Source: Methyloversatilis discipulorum (GTDB lineage Bacteria; Pseudomonadota; Gammaproteobacteria; Burkholderiales; Rhodocyclaceae). Taken from it: a DNA stretch of 64,000 bases. Location of the stretch: the NCBI RefSeq assembly GCF_000527135.1, contig NZ_AZUP01000001.1, forward strand, positions 4,179,535 through 4,243,534, given 5' to 3'. The notes below the pieces were generated by a model. That model worked only from the letters and a program-made list of their open reading frames with translations. It was not told the DNA's origin and did no database searches. Positions 54,255-62,744 of this stretch are shown piece after piece (position 1 is the stretch's first letter; every line of letters begins with the position of its first letter). The translations under genes and the position numbers were made by a program.

Positions 54255-56363
54255 ATGGCTACGTCCCTCTCGTTCCGTCAGGTCATCGGTTCCCCGAACA
54301 TCGCCCAGATGGCTGCGCCGCTGCTCATCGTCCTCATCCTGTCGATGATGGTGCTGCCGTTGCCCACCTTCGTGCTGGACGTGTTTTTCACGTTCAACAT
54401 CGCGATGTCGGTGATGGTGATGCTGGTGGCGCTCTATACGACAAAGGCGCTCGATTTCTCGGTATTTCCGTCGGTCCTGCTGGTGACCACGCTGCTGCGC
54501 CTGTCGCTGAACGTGGCGTCCACCCGGGTCGTTCTGCTCGAAGGCCACACCGGCCCGGATGCGGCCGGCAAGGTGATCGAAGCCTTCGGCCACTTCCTGG
54601 TCGGCGGCAACTACGCGGTCGGCATCATCGTTTTCATCATCCTGACCGTCATCAACTTCGTCGTCGTTACAAAAGGCGCCGGCCGGATCGCCGAGGTGGG
54701 CGCCCGCTTCACGCTGGACGCGATGCCCGGCAAGCAGATGGCGATCGACGCCGACCTGAACGCCGGTCTGATCGGTGAGGACGAAGCGCGCCGTCGCCGT
54801 AAGGAAATCGCCGACGAGGCGGATTTCTACGGTTCGATGGACGGTGCGTCCAAGTTCGTGCGTGGCGACGCGATCGCCGGCATCCTCATCCTGCTCATCA
54901 ATATGGTGGGCGGCATGCTGATCGGTGTGATGGAGCACGACATGACTGCCGGCGGCGCAGCCAAGGCCTACGTGATGCTCACCATCGGCGACGGCCTGGT
55001 CGCGCAGATCCCGGCGCTGGTCATTTCGATCGCCGCCGGTCTGGTGGTGTCGCGCGTCGGTAACGACGGCGACGTGGGCGGTCAGGTGATCGGTCAGCTG
55101 TTCGGCGATCCGCGCGTACTGGGCATCTCGGCCGGCATCATGGGCCTGATGGGCATGATCCCCGGCATGCCCAACTTTGTTTTCCTGCTGATCGCCGCCG
55201 GCCTCGGATACCTTGCCTGGCGCGGCATGCAGAAGGCGGCATCGCCCAAGGTGAAGGAAGCGGCGGAGAAGAAAGCGGCCGAACAGGCGGCGGCGCAGTC
55301 GGTCACGCCGCCCGAACAGCAGGAAGCGGCATGGACCGATGTCGTCCCGGTCGACACGCTGGGTCTCGAAGTCGGCTACCGCCTCATTCCGCTGGTCGAT
55401 CGCGGCCAGGACGGCGAGCTGCTCAAGCGCATCCGCGGCCTGCGCAAGAAGTTCGCGGCGGAGATCGGCTTCCTGACCGCGCCGGTGCACATCCGCGACA
55501 ACCTCGAACTGAAGCCCAACGGCTACCGCATCACGCTCAAGGGCGTCGATGTCGGCAGCGGCGAGGCCTATCCGGGCAGCCTGATGGCGATCAATCCGGG
55601 CCGCGTCGCCGGCGCGCTGCCGGGCCGCGAAGCACGCGATCCGGCGTTCGGCCTGCCGGCCGTGTGGATCGAACAGGGCCTGCGCGAACAGGCGCACGCG
55701 CTTGGCTACACCGTGGTCGATGCGGCCACCGTGATCGCCACCCACCTGAACCACCTCATCCTGACCCACGCCGCCGAACTGTTCGGCCGTCAGGAAGCGC
55801 AGGCGCTGCTGGAACACGTCGCCCGCGATCAGCCCAAACTGGTCGAGGATCTGGTGCCGAAGGCGCTGCCGCTGGCGGTGGTGCAGCGCGTGCTGCAGAG
55901 CCTGCTCGAAGAGGGCGTGGCGATCCGCGACATGCGCTCCATCGTCGAAACGCTGGCCGAGTACGCGCCGCGCACGCAGGACCCGCTGGAGCTGACCTCG
56001 CGCGTCCGCGTGGCGCTGGGCCGCGCCATCGTGCAGCAGCTGTTCCCGGGCAATAACGACGTCCAGGTCATGGTGCTCGACCCGGGTCTGGAGCGCCTGA
56101 TCGGTCAGGCGCTCGGTGGCGGCGGCGACGGTTCGGTGATCGAACCGGGCCTGGCCGACACGCTGATGAATGAAGTGGCGCGTACCGCGCAGAACCAGGA
56201 AGAAATGGGTCTGCCGGCCGTGCTGCTGGTGCCGGCGCCGCTGCGCTGGCTGCTGTCGCGCTTCCTGCGCCGGGCGGTGCCCAGCCTGAAAGTGCTCGCC
56301 AATTCCGAAGTTCCTGAAACACGCACCATCAAGGTGACCTCTGTCATCGGAGTCAAATCATGA
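54255..56363 (+). CDS. flhA: Flagellar type III export gate protein FlhA
   Basis: A 702-aa FlhA. The N-terminal ~330 residues contain about eight membrane segments, with the conserved DVFFTFNIAMSVMVML, RLSLNVASTRVVLL, GDAIAGILILLINMVGG and YGSMDGASKFVRGD. A charged Ala/Lys/Glu linker (~330-360) leads to the cytoplasmic substrate-docking domain. It forms the export gate with FlhB. Its stop overlaps the flhF start (ATGA), opening the flhA-flhF-flhG-fliA-motC-motD unit. I see no strong ribosome binding site before the ATG, and its promoter is unclear. Confidence 0.95.
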   Translation: MATSLSFRQVIGSPNIAQMAAPLLIVLILSMMVLPLPTFVLDVFFTFNIAMSVMVMLVALYTTKALDFSVFPSVLLVTTLLRLSLNVASTRVVLLEGHTGPDAAGKVIEAFGHFLVGGNYAVGIIVFIILTVINFVVVTKGAGRIAEVGARFTLDAMPGKQMAIDADLNAGLIGEDEARRRRKEIADEADFYGSMDGASKFVRGDAIAGILILLINMVGGMLIGVMEHDMTAGGAAKAYVMLTIGDGLVAQIPALVISIAAGLVVSRVGNDGDVGGQVIGQLFGDPRVLGISAGIMGLMGMIPGMPNFVFLLIAAGLGYLAWRGMQKAASPKVKEAAEKKAAEQAAAQSVTPPEQQEAAWTDVVPVDTLGLEVGYRLIPLVDRGQDGELLKRIRGLRKKFAAEIGFLTAPVHIRDNLELKPNGYRITLKGVDVGSGEAYPGSLMAINPGRVAGALPGREARDPAFGLPAVWIEQGLREQAHALGYTVVDAATVIATHLNHLILTHAAELFGRQEAQALLEHVARDQPKLVEDLVPKALPLAVVQRVLQSLLEEGVAIRDMRSIVETLAEYAPRTQDPLELTSRVRVALGRAIVQQLFPGNNDVQVMVLDPGLERLIGQALGGGGDGSVIEPGLADTLMNEVARTAQNQEEMGLPAVLLVPAPLRWLLSRFLRRAVPSLKVLANSEVPETRTIKVTSVIGVKS

Positions 56364-57889
56364 CGCCTCGCAAATATCTCGCTGCCTCCGCTCGCGACGC
56401 CCTGCGCCGCATCAAGGAAGACCTCGGCCCCGACGCCATCGTGCTGTCGAACCGACCGGTCGAGGGCGGCGTGGAAATACTCGCGCTGCCGGCGAATGCG
56501 CTGGAGGCCATGACTGCACCGACGAAGAAGCCGGCCGCAGCGCCAGTACCGGCGCCGGCGGCACCGGTGGCGCGTGCCGCCGCGCAGCCCGCCGCGCGCG
56601 CCGAAGCGCAGTCGGCGTTTCAGACCTCGTCCCGGCCCTACGGTGACGAGGATTTCGAGGTGACGCTGTCGAGCAGCCTGGCTGCGCGCAAGGTCGCACC
56701 GGCGCCGGCGCCGGCGCAGGAAGTGCGGGCGCCGAAGCCCTGGCAGCCGTACAAGCCGCGTCCGGCGACACCGAGCGAATTGCGCGATCTGGCACGCGGC
56801 CGTCAGCAGGCGCCGGCCAACGAGCACCTCGAAGCGCACGCTGAAGTGCCGCAGCGTCGTGCCGCACCGGCTGTCGAGACCGCACCGCGTCACACCGCGC
56901 AAGCGTCCGAGCCGGCGCCGCAGCTCGACGCCGCACTGCGCGAGGAACTGGGCAGCATCCGCCGCATGCTCGAACAGCAGCTGGCCGGTTTCGCCTGGGG
57001 CGAAATGTCGCGCAGCTCGCCGATCAAGACGACGCTGGCCGCCGAAATGCTCGAATCCGGCTTCAGCGCGGTGACCACCTATCGGCTGCTCGACCAGCTC
57101 AGCACCTCCGACTCGCTGGCTGCTGCGCGAAATGAACTGCGCACATTGATCGGCCGCGACCTGATCACGCTGAACTCCGACGCCGACATCATCGATCGCG
57201 GCGGTGTCTATGCGCTGGTCGGCCCGACTGGCGTCGGCAAGACCACCACCACCGCCAAGCTCGCCGCCCGCTGCGTGGTGCGCCACGGCGCCGACAAGGT
57301 GGCGCTGCTCACCACCGACGGCTACCGGATCGGCGCCCACGAACAGCTGCGCATCTACGGCCGCATCCTCGGCGTGCCGGTGCACGCGGTGCGCGACGCC
57401 TCCGACCTGCGCCGCATGCTGGTCGAACTGCGCGACAAGCACATGGTGCTGATCGACACCGTCGGCATGAGCCAGCGCGACCGCGCCGTCGCCGAGCAGA
57501 TCGCCATGCTGTCGTCGAGCGGTGACGTACGCCGCCTGCTGCTGCTGAATTCGGTCGCCCGCGCCGACGCGCTGGATGACGTGGTGCGCGCCTACTCGTC
57601 GCCGAATGGCGGCGCCGATCTGGCTGGCGCCATCATCAGCAAGGTCGACGAATCGGTGACGCTGGGGCCGGTGCTCGACGTGCTGATGCGCCACGAACTG
57701 CCTCTTTACTACGTCGCCAACGGCCAGCGCGTGCCGGAAGATCTGCACCTGCCGAATCGCGCCTACTTGATGCACCGCGCCCTGCGTGCCGCCGGCGAAG
57801 AATCGTCGCAACACCTCTCGCCCCAGGACGCCGGCCTGTTGATGGCTGCCTCGCGTCGCGACCTGCGCAGCGAGGTGAGCCGTGGCTGA
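56360..57889 (+). CDS. flhF: SRP-family GTPase FlhF (flagellar placement)
   Basis: A 509-aa FlhF. A basic N-terminal part (~1-45, MTPRKYLAASARDALRRIKEDLG) is followed by a Pro/Ala-rich linker and the NG domain with P-loop GPTGVGKTTTTAK (288-300), TTDGYRIGAHEQL and DTVGMSQRD. FlhF sets the site and number of polar flagella. It overlaps flhA upstream and flhG downstream (8 bases, GTG start of flhG inside the end of flhF). Its P-loop is intact, unlike that of the neighbouring FlhG. Confidence 0.94.
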   Translation: MTPRKYLAASARDALRRIKEDLGPDAIVLSNRPVEGGVEILALPANALEAMTAPTKKPAAAPVPAPAAPVARAAAQPAARAEAQSAFQTSSRPYGDEDFEVTLSSSLAARKVAPAPAPAQEVRAPKPWQPYKPRPATPSELRDLARGRQQAPANEHLEAHAEVPQRRAAPAVETAPRHTAQASEPAPQLDAALREELGSIRRMLEQQLAGFAWGEMSRSSPIKTTLAAEMLESGFSAVTTYRLLDQLSTSDSLAAARNELRTLIGRDLITLNSDADIIDRGGVYALVGPTGVGKTTTTAKLAARCVVRHGADKVALLTTDGYRIGAHEQLRIYGRILGVPVHAVRDASDLRRMLVELRDKHMVLIDTVGMSQRDRAVAEQIAMLSSSGDVRRLLLLNSVARADALDDVVRAYSSPNGGADLAGAIISKVDESVTLGPVLDVLMRHELPLYYVANGQRVPEDLHLPNRAYLMHRALRAAGEESSQHLSPQDAGLLMAASRRDLRSEVSRG

Positions 57890-58769
57890 TTTCATGCACG
57901 ACCAGGCAGCCGGCCTGCGCGCCATGTTCCGCCGTTACCCGACGCAGCGCGTCGCCTTCGCCGGCGCGATGGACGGCGTCGGCAGTACCTCGATCGCGGT
58001 CGCCACCGCCATCGAGGCGGCCCGCAGCGGCCTGCGCGTGACACTGATCGACGAACACCAGGGCGCCGGCTCGGCGACCGCGCGGCTCGGCCTGACCTCG
58101 CGCATCGACCTGTTGCAGGCGATCAACCGCGACGTTGCGCTCGCCTCGGTGCGCATCGCCTCGCAACACGGCGTGGCCGTGGTGCCGGCAGCCCGTCTGG
58201 CCGCCGCGTCGAAACAGCTGAACCGCCTGCAGACCGAGGCGCTGGACGAAGCGCTGGTCGAACTGACCCGCGATACCGAACTGCTGGTGATCGACTGCGC
58301 GCTCGACGACGGTCAGCTGTCGGCGCTGGCCCGTCGTGCCGACCGGCTGGCAGTGATCACCGCCGCCTCCGGCGTCAGCATCACCGCCGCCTACGCGCTG
58401 ATCAAGCGTCACCTCGCCGGCAATGCGCCGGTGACGGGCAGCGCGGCCCGCCCGGTGCATGTCGGCGTCAGCCGCGCGCGCTCGGTGGCCGACGCTCGCC
58501 AGGCCTTTGCCAGCCTGAATGGCGTGGTGAGCGAACACCTGGGCAGTGCGCTGCACTGGCTGGGCTGCCTGCCGAGCGGCTACCAGCGCCCGGTTTTCGC
58601 CACCGCGGGTGACGATGCCCTCAAGATCGGGCGCGATCTTGCCGAAAAGCTTTTCGTGACCCGCGAGGCGGAGAAAGCCGGTATGTTGTCGGCCCTGGAC
58701 GACGCGCTCGCGGGTGACCGCAGCGACCGGGGAGGGCGTGCAGACGGATTCCCGGCCCAAGTGGCCTGA
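57882..58769 (+). CDS. flhG: FlhG/FleN-like MinD-family protein with degenerate P-loop
   Basis: A 295-aa protein in the usual place after flhF. Fold and length fit the MinD/ParA-like FlhG family. The deviant Walker A motif is lost: residues 28-37 read GAMDGVGSTS, so Met30, Asp31 and Ser35 replace the expected Lys, Gly and Lys. The segment VIDCALDDGQ corresponds to Walker B. ATP-driven dimerisation is therefore doubtful. In the family FlhG limits flagellar number; here it may act as a non-ATPase partner of FlhF. The GTG start lies within flhF. Confidence 0.82.
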   Translation: MADFMHDQAAGLRAMFRRYPTQRVAFAGAMDGVGSTSIAVATAIEAARSGLRVTLIDEHQGAGSATARLGLTSRIDLLQAINRDVALASVRIASQHGVAVVPAARLAAASKQLNRLQTEALDEALVELTRDTELLVIDCALDDGQLSALARRADRLAVITAASGVSITAAYALIKRHLAGNAPVTGSAARPVHVGVSRARSVADARQAFASLNGVVSEHLGSALHWLGCLPSGYQRPVFATAGDDALKIGRDLAEKLFVTREAEKAGMLSALDDALAGDRSDRGGRADGFPAQVA

Positions 58770-58801
58770 CTGCACAAGCGACCCGCAGCAGAGGAAGAAA
58801 C

Positions 58802-59518
58802 ATGTACACCGCATCCGGAACACTGGACCGTGATCAGCTTGCCAAGCACTACGCGCCGCTGGTCAAGCGCATTGCCTACCACCTGATGGCCAAGTTGCCG
58901 GCCAGCGTGCAGGTCGAGGACATCATCCAGAACGGCATGCTGGGCCTGCTCGACGCGATGAGCCGCTACGAGGAAGGGCTGGGCGCGCAGTTCGAAACTT
59001 ATGCCGTGCAGCGCATCCGCGGCGCCATGCTCGACGGCCTGCGCGAGAACGACTGGCTGCCGCGCAGCCTGCGCCGCGACATGCGCCGCATCGAAACCGC
59101 CATCCACACGCTGGAGCAGCAGAAGGGCCGTCAGCCGACCGAAGGCGAACTGGCCGAATCGCTCGGCATGCCGCTGCCCGAGTACCAGAAGATGCTGCAG
59201 GAAGCGCGCGGCTATCAGCTGGTCTATTTCGAGGACTTCACCGACGGCGACGACGATGATTACCTCGACCGCCACAGCGTCGGTACGGAAGATCTCGATC
59301 CGCTCGAACGACTGCTCGACAAGAATATGCGCGACGTGCTCGTGCGCGCCATCGGCGATCTGCCGGACCGCGAAAAGACGGTGATGGGCCTCTATTACGA
59401 AGAAGACCTGAACCTGCGCGAGATCGGCGAGATTCTCGGCGTATCCGAATCGCGCGTCTGCCAGCTGCACAGCCAGGCCATCGCCCGACTGCGCAGCCGC
59501 ATCGCGGCGCGCGGCTAA
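58802..59518 (+). CDS. fliA: Flagellar sigma factor FliA (sigma-28)
   Basis: A 238-aa sigma-70-family factor of the FliA group. Region 2 (LVKRIAYHLMAKLPASVQVEDIIQNGMLGLLDA, quoted here in parts: LVKRIAYHLM, VEDIIQNGML), the QFETYAVQRIRGAMLD stretch and region 4 (LREIGEILGVSESRVCQLHSQ) are intact. It directs transcription of late genes; the FliA-type promoters found elsewhere in the window are its likely targets, and FlgM at 62288-62602 its inhibitor. GAGGAAGAAAC precedes the ATG. It sits between flhG and motC. Confidence 0.95.
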   Translation: MYTASGTLDRDQLAKHYAPLVKRIAYHLMAKLPASVQVEDIIQNGMLGLLDAMSRYEEGLGAQFETYAVQRIRGAMLDGLRENDWLPRSLRRDMRRIETAIHTLEQQKGRQPTEGELAESLGMPLPEYQKMLQEARGYQLVYFEDFTDGDDDDYLDRHSVGTEDLDPLERLLDKNMRDVLVRAIGDLPDREKTVMGLYYEEDLNLREIGEILGVSESRVCQLHSQAIARLRSRIAARG

Positions 59519-59529
59519 GCGGAGTACGC

Positions 59530-60288
59530 GTGCGCGTCGATCGCATCAGCATCGCCGGCCTGCTGCTCGGTCTGGCTGCCATCATGCTCGGGCAGGTGCT
59601 CGAGGGCGGCAGCCTGTCGTCGCTTTTCCAGCCGGCCGCCTTCGTCATCGTGCTCGGTGGCACGCTGGGCGCGACCATGCTGCAGACCCGTTTTCCCATC
59701 TTCATGCGCGGCATGCGCATGGGGCGCTGGGCCTTCGTCGCGCCGTCGCAGGTGCCGGACGACATGATCCGCCGGTTGGTCGCCTGGGCCCAGTTGTCGC
59801 GGCGCGAGGGCATCCTGGCGCTGGAGAAGCAGGTCGGCAACGAAAGCGATCCGTTCTTCCGCAAGGGCGTGCAATTGCTGGTCGATGGTGCTGACGCGAC
59901 CCGCCTGCGCGAGGTGATGGAGGTCGAGATCACCACCTACGAGAACACGCTGCGCCAGGCGGCGCGCGTGTGGGATTCGGCCGCCGGCTATTCGCCAACC
60001 ATAGGCATCATGGGCGCGGTGCTGGGACTGATCCACGTGATGGAGAACCTCGGTGATCCGACCCGGCTCGGCGCCGGCATCGCCACCGCCTTCGTCGCCA
60101 CCATCTACGGCGTCGGTGCGGCCAATCTGATTTTCCTGCCTATCGGTCGCAAGCTGCAGACCCACGTGTCGCAGCTCATCGCGGTGCGCGAAATCTTCGT
60201 CGATGGTCTGGTCGGCATCGCCAACGGCGACAACCCGCGCATCATCGAGGGCAGGCTGCTCGGCTACGTTGCTCAGGTGCCGGAGTGA
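59530..60288 (+). CDS. motC: MotA-type stator protein MotC
   Basis: A 252-aa stator subunit of the MotC/PomA type, with membrane segments ~6-26, 32-50, 150-172 and 182-204 and the conserved AGYSPTIGIMGAVLGLIHVM and TAFVATIYGVGAANLIFLPI. It forms a second stator with MotD. The GTG start is six bases past GGAG. It follows fliA by 11 bases, and its stop overlaps the motD start. MotCD in Pseudomonas supports high torque or swarming, but here that is an inference. Confidence 0.93.
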   Translation: MRVDRISIAGLLLGLAAIMLGQVLEGGSLSSLFQPAAFVIVLGGTLGATMLQTRFPIFMRGMRMGRWAFVAPSQVPDDMIRRLVAWAQLSRREGILALEKQVGNESDPFFRKGVQLLVDGADATRLREVMEVEITTYENTLRQAARVWDSAAGYSPTIGIMGAVLGLIHVMENLGDPTRLGAGIATAFVATIYGVGAANLIFLPIGRKLQTHVSQLIAVREIFVDGLVGIANGDNPRIIEGRLLGYVAQVPE

Positions 60289-61121
60289 GCGCGCCGCGCA
60301 AGCGTCGCTACGTGCCGGAGTCGGATGAGAATCACGACCGCTGGCTGGTGTCCTACGCCGATCTGGTCACCTTGCTGTTCGCCTTCTTTGTCGTGATGTA
60401 CGCGATTTCCCAGGTCAGCGAGAGCAAGTACCGCGTGCTCAGCGCCTCGCTGACCAGCGCCTTCTCCGCCCGCGACGGCGTCCAGCTGATCGAGCTGCCT
60501 GCGGTGGCGCCGCCGCGCAGTGCGCTGCAGATTGAGCTCGATCAGGTCCGCCAGGCGCGTGCCGCCGCGAAAGAAAAAGAAAGGCGCGAACGTGCGCAGC
60601 GCACGATGACCGAGCTGACGCAGGCGCTGTCGGCGCTGACGCGCGACGGTCAGGCCACGGTCACCGACGGTGCGCTCGGCATCACCGTCGATCTCGACGC
60701 GACCTTCCTGTTCGGCCGTGGCGACGCGACGCTGGAACCCGCGGCGCGCGACATCATCGCGGCGGTGGCCGGCGTGCTGCTCTACAGCGATTTTCCGCTG
60801 GTGATCGAAGGACACACGGACAACGTGCTGGCCACCGGGCGTGGCATGTCGAACTGGTCGCTGTCGGCATTGCGCGCGGCGGCGGTGACCCAGGTGTTCG
60901 AGGAGCAGGGCATCATTCCGGCAAGGCTCACCGCGGCAGGACTTGCCGATCAGCGGCCGATTGCCGGCAACGACAGCGAAGAGGGGCGAGCGAAGAATCG
61001 TCGCGTATCCATCCGCATCGAAACGTACTCGACCGACCGCGCGGCGCTCAATGGCGCGCCGGCGAATGCGCCGGTCGAGGTGCCCGAGGGCAGCCTCGGC
61101 TCCAGCTTCCCCAGGCTCTGA
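60285..61121 (+). CDS. motD: MotB-type stator protein MotD
   Basis: A 278-aa MotB homologue. The N-terminal RWLVSYADLVTLLFAFF contains the proton-carrying Asp26. A coiled linker (~85-125) rich in Lys, Glu and Arg precedes an OmpA-like domain with EGHTDN and NRRVSIRI. It overlaps motC (GTGA) and abuts the convergent lipoprotein gene without a gap. With MotC it forms the second stator of the window. Confidence 0.93.
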   Translation: MSAPRKRRYVPESDENHDRWLVSYADLVTLLFAFFVVMYAISQVSESKYRVLSASLTSAFSARDGVQLIELPAVAPPRSALQIELDQVRQARAAAKEKERRERAQRTMTELTQALSALTRDGQATVTDGALGITVDLDATFLFGRGDATLEPAARDIIAAVAGVLLYSDFPLVIEGHTDNVLATGRGMSNWSLSALRAAAVTQVFEEQGIIPARLTAAGLADQRPIAGNDSEEGRAKNRRVSIRIETYSTDRAALNGAPANAPVEVPEGSLGSSFPRL

Positions 61122-61676
61122 TCATTGCGCCCGCTCGCGGCGTCCGCCGGAAGGTGGGCCGCCGCGCTCGCCATGGCGGTCGCGCGCAGACCCGTCCTCT
61201 GCCCCGCGGCCGGGCAAACCGGAGTAAAGCGCCGGCACCGTGCCCGGCAGCAGCCGGTCGGCGACGCGCCGCTGGTTGGGGTCGAGCGTGCCGTACAGCA
61301 GTTCCGCCGCCTCGGCGATGTCTTCCATCGCGACCAGCCGGTTGCGAACCACATCGACCTTGCGACCTATCTGCCTCACTGCGTCGACGCGTGTGACGGG
61401 GCGCGGGTCCAGCCGCAGCTGGTCTGCCATCAGCGCGCCTATCGTCTCGCGGTAACGCTCCCACAGAGGCTGCTGAAGAGGAGTCAGCGACAAGCTCTGC
61501 TCCACCTCGGCCAGTTGCGTCTGCAGATCGTCGACGACACCGGCACTGCCGCCGCTGCGTGCCTCAGCCGGGGGGCCGCGTCGTGAGCGGTCGACGTCGC
61601 GGTCCGGTGCGGAGGCGCAGGCGGTCATCAGCAGCAGCACGAGGCTGAGCAGCGGGAGGGTGCGGGAAACGGGCAT
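61122..61676 (-). CDS. Probable lipoprotein with LTXXQ-like motifs
   Basis: A 184-aa protein with a type II signal peptide (MPVSRTLPLLSLVLLLMTAC, lipobox LMTAC with Cys20). Two motifs, LTPLQ (about residue 65) and LDPNQ (~130), resemble the LTXXQ repeat of Spy/CpxP proteins, in a helical context (QQPLWERYRETIGALM). It ends in a low-complexity Arg/Gly tail. It would be anchored in the envelope facing the periplasm. It lies between motD and flgN on the opposite strand of motD; a flagellar role is not established. Confidence 0.7.
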   Translation of the reverse strand: MPVSRTLPLLSLVLLLMTACASAPDRDVDRSRRGPPAEARSGGSAGVVDDLQTQLAEVEQSLSLTPLQQPLWERYRETIGALMADQLRLDPRPVTRVDAVRQIGRKVDVVRNRLVAMEDIAEAAELLYGTLDPNQRRVADRLLPGTVPALYSGLPGRGAEDGSARDRHGERGGPPSGGRRERAQ

Positions 61677-61793
61677 GGCATGTGGCCTGGGCTGTGGAAC
61701 AGGCAGCCACGATGACAGCCACCGGCAAACACGCTGTGTCGCCGGGTCAAGCCATGTCGTGCGGGTGTAAGCGGGTGTTGCGCCCCGCCGTGC

Positions 61794-62288
61794 TCAGGCG
61801 CTGCCGAAAGAGCGACGGCTGGTGCGTGCCATCGCCTGACCGTCCGGCCCGTAGGTCGATGCCTGCTCGGCGGCCGACATCAGCACGGCAAGCGCCTGCT
61901 GGCTGGACTTCATCTGCGCGCGGATCATCAACCCGTTCGCCAGATTTGCGTCGTGTGCTTCGCGAGCCAGTTCGAGCAGGTCGGCAAAGGGTTTGCGGCA
62001 GGCGGTCCATTCCGGTCCGCTGGCGAACAGTGCGTCAATGTCGGCCTTCGCCGGCTTCACGCCGGCACGCGCAAGCAGCGCCGTGCGCGCATCGCCCAAC
62101 TGCGCGAGGCGGCCGTAGACCTCCGACTTGCGTGCGGCAAGCACGGGCAGGGTATCGACATCACCGGATTCGAGCGCGCGGCGCTCGGCATCGAGATGGC
62201 CGATGGCCGCGCGCAAGGACGCGACCTCCTCGGTCATCAGTACGGACAGTCGCGCGGAAATCTGCGCGGCCAGTTCGTTCTGGGTCAT
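61794..62288 (-). CDS. flgN: Flagellar export chaperone FlgN
   Basis: A 164-aa helical protein of the FlgN family that escorts hook-filament junction proteins FlgK and FlgL. Features are the long helices EEVASLRAAIGHLDAERRAL and LLELAREAHDANLANGLMI, and the C-terminal TYGPDGQA motif typical of FlgN. Its ATG overlaps the flgM stop by one base (TGATG). It is the last gene of flgM-flgN, 118 bp from the convergent lipoprotein gene boundary. Confidence 0.9.
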   Translation of the reverse strand: MTQNELAAQISARLSVLMTEEVASLRAAIGHLDAERRALESGDVDTLPVLAARKSEVYGRLAQLGDARTALLARAGVKPAKADIDALFASGPEWTACRKPFADLLELAREAHDANLANGLMIRAQMKSSQQALAVLMSAAEQASTYGPDGQAMARTSRRSFGSA

Positions 62289-62602
62289 CAGGTCGCCGGG
62301 CGCGTATTCAGCATCTGGCGCACGCTTTCGATCAGGCTGTCGGCCACGCGATCGGCGTTGACCTTGAAGCGACCGTCGGCAATGGCCTGCTTGATTTCAT
62401 CGACGCGAGCGCTGTCGACCACCGGCACATTGGCAATGGTCGATTCGAGCTCGCGCAGACGCGAGGAGGTGCTCGAAACATCGACCTGGGCACCCGCGGA
62501 AGGCGTGGCCGAAGTCGAATTGGTCGGGGTGTTGCCCGACGAGTTGCGCGTGGTCGAAGTTGAAGTCGGACCAAGCGGCTTTCCAGTTCCGTCGATTTTC
62601 AC
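62288..62602 (-). CDS. flgM: Anti-sigma-28 factor FlgM
   Basis: A 104-aa FlgM. A disordered Ser/Thr/Asn-rich N-terminal half is followed by the FliA-binding C-terminal half (DSARVDEIKQAIADGRFKVN, VADSLIESVRQML). It holds FliA inactive until it is exported through the completed hook. It is coupled to flgN. A FliA-type promoter at 62635-62661 suggests feedback control of its own gene. Confidence 0.94.
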   Translation of the reverse strand: MKIDGTGKPLGPTSTSTTRNSSGNTPTNSTSATPSAGAQVDVSSTSSRLRELESTIANVPVVDSARVDEIKQAIADGRFKVNADRVADSLIESVRQMLNTRPAT

Positions 62603-62634
62603 GATGAACCCTTTCAGAAGACGTTCGATCGGTA

Positions 62635-62661
62635 TTACGACGACGACACGACAAAACTTTA
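62635..62661 (-). promoter_or_regulatory. Candidate FliA promoter of flgM-flgN, 12-bp spacer
   Basis: On the minus strand TAAAGTTT (62661-62654) equals the -35 consensus; after 12 bp comes GTCGTAAT (about 62641-62634). It lies ~35 bp before flgM. Confidence 0.6.
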
Positions 62662-62744
62662 GAACTTTTTGTAGGGAGCCGTCTTACACCGATGCCTGAT
62701 GCGCACTATATCAAGCACCGACGCGGCTGGCCGTCGAACAGACC

